From positions 11,158,930 through 11,222,929 of the forward strand of contig NC_040012.1 in NCBI RefSeq assembly GCF_000972845.2: DNA of 64,000 bases. The letters run 5' to 3'. The notes under the pieces were generated by a model that was given only the letters and a program-made list of their open reading frames with translations, made no database searches and was not told the DNA's origin. The position numbers and the translations under genes are program-made. Shown piece after piece: positions 62,401-64,000 of this stretch. Each line of letters starts with the position of its first letter. Position 1 is the first letter of the stretch. Origin of the DNA: Larimichthys crocea. Taxonomy: Eukaryota > Chordata > Actinopteri > Sciaenidae.

Positions 62401-63584
62401 CCTACCCTTAATGTTGAGGCTGGCTGTGGTCTTCTGGTCTCCACACACACAGCTGTAGTCTCCACTGTCTTCAGGCACCACCTTGTTGATCAGGAGTTCA
62501 TTCACAGAGGCCTTCTGCTTCATCTGATACTTTTCTCCAGACTTCAGGACCTGTGTTCCCTTCTTCCACTCCACTGGGACTCCAGGTTTGGAGATCTCAC
62601 AGCGCAGAGTAATGTCAGCTCCCTCTTCAGCCTGCTGGCTCTCTAGCTTTTGTTTGAAGGTCACTGGTTGGGCTGAGCATTTAACAGTTGGTTAGCAGTC
62701 AGTGGCATGCCAGGATGTAAAACACACACATATATATATACAGTATATATATGTATGGAACACAAAAAACACTGACAATTTGCAATCCATGATGACATGC
62801 AATCTCCAAAGAAACATGTCTAAATACGCACATATAAAAAGACATTCTAGACAATTCTTTTAAGGATGTTAGTCAGACCGACTCTTTAATAATCCTCTTC
62901 CTACCCTTAATGTTGAGGCTGGCTGTGGTCTTCTGGTCTCCACACACACAGCTGTAGTCTCCACTGTCTTCAGGCACGACTTTGTTGATCAGGAGTTCAT
63001 TCACAGAGGCCTTCTGCTTCATCTGATACTTTTCTCCAGACTTCAGGACCTGTGTTCCCTTCTTCCACTCCACTGGGACTCCAGGTTCGGAGATCTCACA
63101 GCGCAGAGTAATGTCAGCTCCCTCTTCAGCCTGCTGGCTCTCCAGCTTTTGTACGAAGGTTGGCGGCAATGCTGTACAACCAAGTTTTCATTATTTGTCA
63201 ATGTCAGGTGAAATACAATTTAACGAAGGTGTTAGCAGAACATGATAAAAGCAACAGAAGTTTGGGGAAATACAACAAACACACATAAAACCTTTCCAAA
63301 ACCTCATGAATCCATACCATTGACTTTTACAGTTGCAGATGTCTTGTTGTCCCCACACACGCAAGAGTACTCTCCACTATCTTCAATCTTCAAGTTCTTA
63401 ATCTGGAGCTCACAAGACGTCTCCTTTTGCTTCATCTCGTACTTCTCTCCAGCTTTTAGAATTTCTGAGCCTTTCTTCCACTGAACGTCAGCCGCGGGTT
63501 TTGATAGCTTGCAGCAAAGCGTCACAGTCTCCCCTGTGTTTTTCTCTTGATTCTTGAGGTCCTCTTTAAAACTGGCAGGCAAAG
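34216..63584 (-). CDS. obscn: Obscurin, C-terminal part (gene runs off the right edge)
   Basis: About 48 minus-strand exons encode, from N to C: 18 single-exon Ig domains interrupted by four small Lys/Glu-rich exons, FN3, IQ motif plus Ig, three more Ig domains, a linker, SH3, RhoGEF (DH), PH, two Ig, and the A-type C-terminus. The order FN3-IQ-Ig-Ig-SH3-DH-PH-Ig-Ig is diagnostic of obscurin, the giant muscle protein that ties M-bands and Z-discs to the sarcoplasmic reticulum through small ankyrin-1 and signals to Rho GTPases. Exon phases were checked from the FN3 exon to the stop and stay in frame; the single-exon Ig units are all phase 1-1. The N-terminus lies beyond 64000. No obscurin-B kinases are present. 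Teleosts may carry two obscurin paralogues, and I cannot say which this is. Confidence 0.95.
35764..36653 (-). CDS. obscn: Obscurin last Ig domain and linker exons
   Basis: Four exons (36551-36653, 36317-36446, 35998-36091, 35764-35806) encode [20 protein letters not shown] through [13 protein letters not shown], an I-set Ig with core Cys and Trp (RWFKDGRLL), then a short linker into the C-terminal exon. In human obscurin this is the Ig just before the isoform branch point. Here the splice goes straight to the A-type end. Confidence 0.9.
36799..37230 (-). CDS. obscn: Obscurin Ig domain following the PH domain
   Basis: Two exons (37117-37230, 36799-36966) encode [20 protein letters not shown] through [20 protein letters not shown]. 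Both Ig cysteines and the WYK tryptophan are present, and the domain is very close to the human counterpart. Confidence 0.92.
37332..37775 (-). CDS. obscn: Obscurin PH domain (two exons, GC-AG intron)
   Basis: Exons 37617-37775 and 37332-37509 encode [39 protein letters not shown] and [20 protein letters not shown], the PH fold that lies C-terminal to the DH domain in Dbl-family exchange factors. The intron between them begins GCAAGG, not GT: the join AAG|CTG is required by frame and conservation, and no GT alternative is nearby. Confidence 0.9.
37880..39605 (-). CDS. obscn: Obscurin RhoGEF (DH) domain exons
   Basis: Five exons (39529-39605, 39272-39442, 38993-39152, 38140-38256, 37880-38044) encode the Dbl-homology exchange domain. 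Landmarks are [20 protein letters not shown] (CR1), [53 protein letters not shown] (CR3 helix) and [10 protein letters not shown]. In obscurin this domain activates Rho-family GTPases at the sarcomere. A hAT-like element sits in the intron between 38256 and 38993. Confidence 0.92.
38324..38868. mobile_element. Non-autonomous hAT-like element with 8-bp target duplication
   Basis: The 545-bp element starts TAGTGATGGG and ends with the inverted CATCACTA. It is flanked by CTCTAATG (38316-38323) and CCCTAATG (38869-38876), an 8-bp target duplication with one mismatch, the length typical of hAT transposons. The subterminal regions hold repeated GGCTC/GAGCC and CCGGTTCTAAGAGC words. It has no transposase frame and encloses an (ATT)n microsatellite. 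It lies in an intron of the obscurin DH region. Confidence 0.8.
38417..38475. repeat. (ATT)n microsatellite
   Basis: About eighteen ATT units, with one GTT variant near the end, inside the hAT-like element. Confidence 0.95.
39717..39917 (-). CDS. obscn: Obscurin SH3 domain exon
   Basis: One 201-bp exon encodes [36 protein letters not shown] and [14 protein letters not shown]. The ADY motif, acidic RT-loop region, W and the SPAYL motif are the SH3 ligand-binding landmarks. Confidence 0.93.
40020..40141 (-). CDS. obscn: Obscurin Ser/acidic linker exon before SH3
   Basis: This 122-bp exon encodes [20 protein letters not shown] and [13 protein letters not shown], closely matching the human linker before the SH3 domain and probably phosphorylated. 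A 2.1-kb intron without recognised exons follows to the right. Confidence 0.88.
40142..42262 (-). other. obscn: Obscurin intron (2.1 kb)
   Basis: AT-rich intronic sequence with no exon that fits the frame and no obvious element. Confidence 0.6.
42263..42679 (-). CDS. obscn: Obscurin linker exons with conserved helix
   Basis: Three small exons (42646-42679, 42482-42534, 42263-42361) encode [15 protein letters not shown] followed by [18 protein letters not shown] and [15 protein letters not shown]. The [21 protein letters not shown] segment is almost invariant between this fish gene and human obscurin although it belongs to no named domain. Phases 1-2-1 are consistent. Confidence 0.85.
42825..43252 (-). 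CDS. obscn: Obscurin Ig domain split over two exons
   Basis: Exons 43154-43252 and 42825-43046 encode [20 protein letters not shown] through [20 protein letters not shown], an I-set Ig. The donor of the first exon is GTTCGT. The first half lacks a Cys at the B-strand position ([10 protein letters not shown]), as does its human counterpart. Confidence 0.88.
43354..43386 (-). CDS. obscn: Obscurin 33-bp linker micro-exon
   Basis: Encodes [11 protein letters not shown] between two Ig domains. Its acceptor (AACAG) and donor (GTAGTT) keep phase 1-1, so it can be skipped without a frameshift. Confidence 0.65.
43506..44133 (-). CDS. obscn: Obscurin Ig domain with preceding linker exons
   Basis: Exons 44052-44133 ([20 protein letters not shown]), 43811-43932 ([20 protein letters not shown]) and 43506-43703 ([16 protein letters not shown] through [20 protein letters not shown]) match the human order Asp/Thr-rich linker then Ig. 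The F-strand Cys is replaced (EYSAYIS), as in human. Exon lengths of 82 and 122 together restore frame. Confidence 0.87.
44221..44502 (-). CDS. obscn: Obscurin Ig domain after the IQ-region exon
   Basis: One 282-bp exon encodes [40 protein letters not shown] and [20 protein letters not shown]. Core Cys, Trp and DMGVYRC are intact. Confidence 0.93.
44598..45944 (-). CDS. obscn: Obscurin large exon: charged segment, IQ motif and Ig domain
   Basis: This 1347-bp exon (449 codons) contains, in order, a Lys/Glu-rich segment of about 180 aa ([18 protein letters not shown]), [15 protein letters not shown] with a Val/Thr/Gln-rich stretch, an IQ motif [16 protein letters not shown] for calmodulin-type binding, an Ig domain ([20 protein letters not shown] to [12 protein letters not shown]), and a tail with [20 protein letters not shown] and [20 protein letters not shown]. 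The IQ-Ig core and the [19 protein letters not shown] tail match human obscurin. Confidence 0.92.
46056..46085 (-). CDS. obscn: Obscurin 30-bp linker micro-exon
   Basis: Encodes [10 protein letters not shown] with phase 1-1 boundaries between the FN3 exon and the large IQ exon. It is supported by frame and splice sites only. Confidence 0.55.
46276..46566 (-). CDS. obscn: Obscurin fibronectin type III domain
   Basis: A 291-bp exon encodes [40 protein letters not shown] and [17 protein letters not shown], with the W, the Y of GYRVE and the NSAGTGEP turn typical of FN3. In obscurin this FN3 precedes the IQ region. Confidence 0.93.
46651..47303 (-). CDS. obscn: Obscurin Ig domains lacking the F-strand cysteine (two exons)
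   Basis: Exons 47028-47303 ([20 protein letters not shown] to [15 protein letters not shown]) and 46651-46923 ([20 protein letters not shown] to [15 protein letters not shown]) are Ig-like by length, W position and sheet pattern. Both have Phe or Ala where the YxC cysteine should be, so neither can form the canonical disulphide. Confidence 0.88.
47496..47762 (-). CDS. obscn: Obscurin Ig domain
   Basis: A 267-bp exon encodes [40 protein letters not shown] and [20 protein letters not shown]. Core Cys and Trp are present. Confidence 0.92.
47763..49498 (-). other. obscn: Obscurin intron (1.7 kb)
   Basis: No exon that fits the frame with convincing splice sites. A palindromic CTGCAGCTGCAG near 48545 next to a donor-like word is noted but not called. 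Confidence 0.55.
49499..49771 (-). CDS. obscn: Obscurin Ig domain without F-strand cysteine
   Basis: A 273-bp exon encodes [40 protein letters not shown] and [20 protein letters not shown]. The TVMFK segment replaces the usual YxC. Confidence 0.9.
50036..50787 (-). CDS. obscn: Obscurin Ig domains (two exons, canonical)
   Basis: Exons 50530-50787 ([20 protein letters not shown] to [20 protein letters not shown]) and 50036-50302 ([20 protein letters not shown] to [20 protein letters not shown]). Both carry the paired cysteines and the W core. Phases 1-1. Confidence 0.92.
51192..51470 (-). CDS. obscn: Obscurin Ig-like domain lacking both core cysteines
   Basis: A 279-bp exon encodes [40 protein letters not shown] and [20 protein letters not shown]. 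The B-strand position is VELS and the F-strand position is VAFVLG, so both disulphide cysteines are gone while the WW and ESG pattern remain. Confidence 0.88.
51829..52095 (-). CDS. obscn: Obscurin Ig domain
   Basis: A 267-bp exon encodes [40 protein letters not shown] and [20 protein letters not shown]. Canonical core; belongs to the ELESQEA-EG-(CDTGD) subtype. Confidence 0.93.
52968..53237 (-). CDS. obscn: Obscurin Ig domain without F-strand cysteine
   Basis: A 270-bp exon encodes [40 protein letters not shown] and [20 protein letters not shown]. The acceptor polypyrimidine tract is weak (TGTCAAACAG) but the frame fits the array. Confidence 0.87.
53703..53969 (-). CDS. obscn: Obscurin Ig domain
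   Basis: A 267-bp exon encodes [40 protein letters not shown] and [20 protein letters not shown]. Canonical core. Confidence 0.92.
54309..54578 (-). CDS. obscn: Obscurin Ig domain (exon lacking an internal Met)
   Basis: This 270-bp exon has no methionine codon in frame, so a start-based ORF search misses it. It reads [40 protein letters not shown] and [20 protein letters not shown], with good acceptor (ATCAG) and donor (GTACGC) sites in phase 1-1. Confidence 0.9.
54710..54976 (-). CDS. obscn: Obscurin Ig domain
   Basis: A 267-bp exon encodes [40 protein letters not shown] and [20 protein letters not shown]. It is the nearest relative of the near-identical cassettes at 60-63 kb. Confidence 0.92.
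54977..57293 (-). other. obscn: Obscurin intron with possible decayed micro-exons
   Basis: This intron of about 2.3 kb has no Ig exon. Three short acceptor-to-donor intervals (55337-55391, 55744-55763 and 56347-56358) encode Lys/Glu/Pro-like peptides resembling the micro-exons further right, but the first two are not multiples of three. They are best regarded as decayed or unconfirmed. Confidence 0.4.
57294..57365 (-). CDS. obscn: Obscurin Lys/Glu-rich micro-exon 4
   Basis: A 72-bp, phase 1-1 exon encodes [20 protein letters not shown] then EPIE. Acceptor TATCCCAG, donor GTATGC. It is similar to the three micro-exons further right in ending K-E-x-x-E before the donor. Confidence 0.65.
57975..58070 (-). 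CDS. obscn: Obscurin Lys/Glu-rich micro-exon 3
   Basis: A 96-bp, phase 1-1 exon encodes [20 protein letters not shown] then [11 protein letters not shown]. It contains the KQEI motif shared with the next micro-exon to the right. Acceptor TTTCATAG, donor GTAATG. Confidence 0.65.
58544..58612 (-). CDS. obscn: Obscurin Lys/Glu-rich micro-exon 2
   Basis: A 69-bp, phase 1-1 exon encodes [20 protein letters not shown] then TVE. Acceptor ATTTCAG, donor GTAATT. Highly charged and predicted disordered. Confidence 0.65.
59199..59246 (-). CDS. obscn: Obscurin Lys/Glu-rich micro-exon 1
   Basis: A 48-bp, phase 1-1 exon encodes [16 protein letters not shown]. Acceptor CCCTTCAG, donor GTATGG. The [10 protein letters not shown] end resembles [10 protein letters not shown] of micro-exon 2, suggesting duplication. 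Confidence 0.65.
60058..60324 (-). CDS. obscn: Obscurin Ig cassette copy 1
   Basis: A 267-bp exon encodes [40 protein letters not shown] and [20 protein letters not shown]. It differs from copies 2-4 mainly by G for E before DSGDYS and by Y for C in CVYGD. Its left-hand intron flank differs from the other copies, marking one edge of the duplicated unit. Confidence 0.93.
60519..60785 (-). CDS. obscn: Obscurin Ig cassette copy 2
   Basis: A 267-bp exon nearly identical to copies 1, 3, 4 and 5 ([18 protein letters not shown] to [18 protein letters not shown]). The adjoining intron at 60325-60518 is also nearly identical to that at 62181-62405. Confidence 0.93.
60786..61913 (-). other. obscn: Obscurin intron between cassette pairs
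   Basis: About 1.1 kb of unique intron between cassette copies 2 and 3. No exon fits the frame. It interrupts an otherwise regular duplicated array. Confidence 0.55.
61914..62180 (-). CDS. obscn: Obscurin Ig cassette copy 3
   Basis: A 267-bp exon ([18 protein letters not shown] to [18 protein letters not shown]). Its right-hand intron flank matches that of copy 1, and its left-hand flank (GTGCTCCATGAACCGACT) matches copies 2 and 4. Confidence 0.93.
62406..62672 (-). CDS. obscn: Obscurin Ig cassette copy 4
   Basis: A 267-bp exon ([18 protein letters not shown] to [18 protein letters not shown]). It shares Q for E in ESQQAEEG with copy 5, and its left-hand intron is nearly identical to that beside copy 2 apart from about 30 extra bases. 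Confidence 0.93.
62721..62754. repeat. (AC)n/(TA)n tract
   Basis: Short alternating purine-pyrimidine stretch in the intron between Ig cassettes 4 and 5. Confidence 0.85.
62905..63171 (-). CDS. obscn: Obscurin Ig cassette copy 5
   Basis: A 267-bp exon ([18 protein letters not shown], with SEPG in place of SKPG, to [18 protein letters not shown]). The first few residues follow the copy 6 style (ALP) whereas the body matches copies 1-4, as expected for a partial gene-conversion tract. Confidence 0.93.
63318..63584 (-). CDS. obscn: Obscurin Ig domain 6 of the array (diverged)
   Basis: A 267-bp exon encodes [40 protein letters not shown] and [20 protein letters not shown]. It is the same subtype as copies 1-5 but clearly diverged. 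It is the most N-terminal exon in the window; the following sequence to 64000 is intron. Confidence 0.93.
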
Positions 63585-64000
63585 CTAAAATAAAATGAAC
63601 AGTGATTTGATTATATAAAAAAAGAGCATTTTGTTGGGTTGGGATGCTGGATGGACATTGATTAGAGGTAAAGATGACGTCTGAGTTGTCATGCTCCAGT
63701 CGTCCGAACCTTTTCCTTTCATGAAGGTTTAGTTACAACAATGAAGTTTATCTAAAAACAGAACAAACACTACAGAATGAAGTCCTTTTGAAATGCAACA
63801 AGGATTACCAAGAAAGGAAGCATTTGCTTTTACAGTGCACAGTTCTTGCATAACAAGACAATGCATTTGGGAACAGGTGACTCTGGAACATTTGCACATG
63901 CTGACTGATGTCATTCACAATTTGCGGATGTGCATCATACAGACCCCAAGACAGAGAATAGCGTAACAAAATGCCAACCGATCCTTCTTAATACACTCTC
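63585..64000 (-). other. obscn: Obscurin intron at the window edge
   Basis: No exon is recognised. The gene continues beyond the window towards its N-terminus. Confidence 0.6.

Overview
The window is vertebrate nuclear DNA, most likely from a percomorph-type teleost fish. The genes are split by GT-AG introns. Microsatellites of (AC)n, (ATCT)n, (TTAG)n and (GACA)n are abundant, and there are fish-type MITEs, a hAT-like non-autonomous element and a LINE 3' end. Four protein-coding genes can be reconstructed exon by exon, and three of them keep the order and orientation I recall for human 1q42.13 (ARF1, C1orf35/MMTAG2, GUK1, then OBSCN).

Layout. Positions 1-16100 are gene-poor: a possible 3' UTR at the left edge, a direct repeat of about 596 bp present twice 9.6 kb apart, several microsatellites, element remnants, and stretches of unique, balanced-composition sequence that could be regulatory. 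A LINE 3' tail ends at an (ATCT)n tract just before the arf1 promoter. arf1 (+, coding 17485-18396) encodes a complete 179-aa class I ARF GTPase. mmtag2/C1orf35 (-, coding 21565-25113, 8 exons, 303 aa) lies tail-to-tail with it. Its start is separated by a 14-copy, 20-bp minisatellite from a CpG-rich block that appears to hold an upstream first exon of guk1. guk1 (+, coding 29255-31880, 199 aa) encodes guanylate kinase, and the upstream exon at 25947-25980 would add an N-terminal extension in frame.

From about 33.0 kb to the right edge the minus strand is obscurin, the giant sarcomeric Rho-GEF. About 48 coding exons were located, and splice phases were checked through the whole C-terminal part. 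Reading N to C (right to left): six Ig exons of exactly 267 bp, five of them near-identical; four small Lys/Glu-rich exons; twelve more Ig exons; an FN3 domain; a large exon with an IQ motif and an Ig; further Ig domains; a conserved linker; SH3; RhoGEF (DH); PH; two Ig domains; and the A-type C-terminus with the ankyrin-binding motif. The N-terminal part lies beyond position 64000. No obscurin-B kinase domain is encoded between the stop codon and guk1, whose 3' end abuts that of obscurin.

Roles: arf1 acts in Golgi/COPI traffic, guk1 in guanine nucleotide recycling, obscurin in sarcomere-SR organisation, and mmtag2 is a poorly characterised basic, probably nuclear protein. They are neighbours through conserved synteny, not an operon or pathway. 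I found no clearly novel system. The points most worth a second look are the young Ig-exon amplification, the Lys/Glu micro-exons, the missing kinase module, a GC-AG intron in the PH domain, the hidden guk1 first exon and a hairpin in arf1 intron 1.
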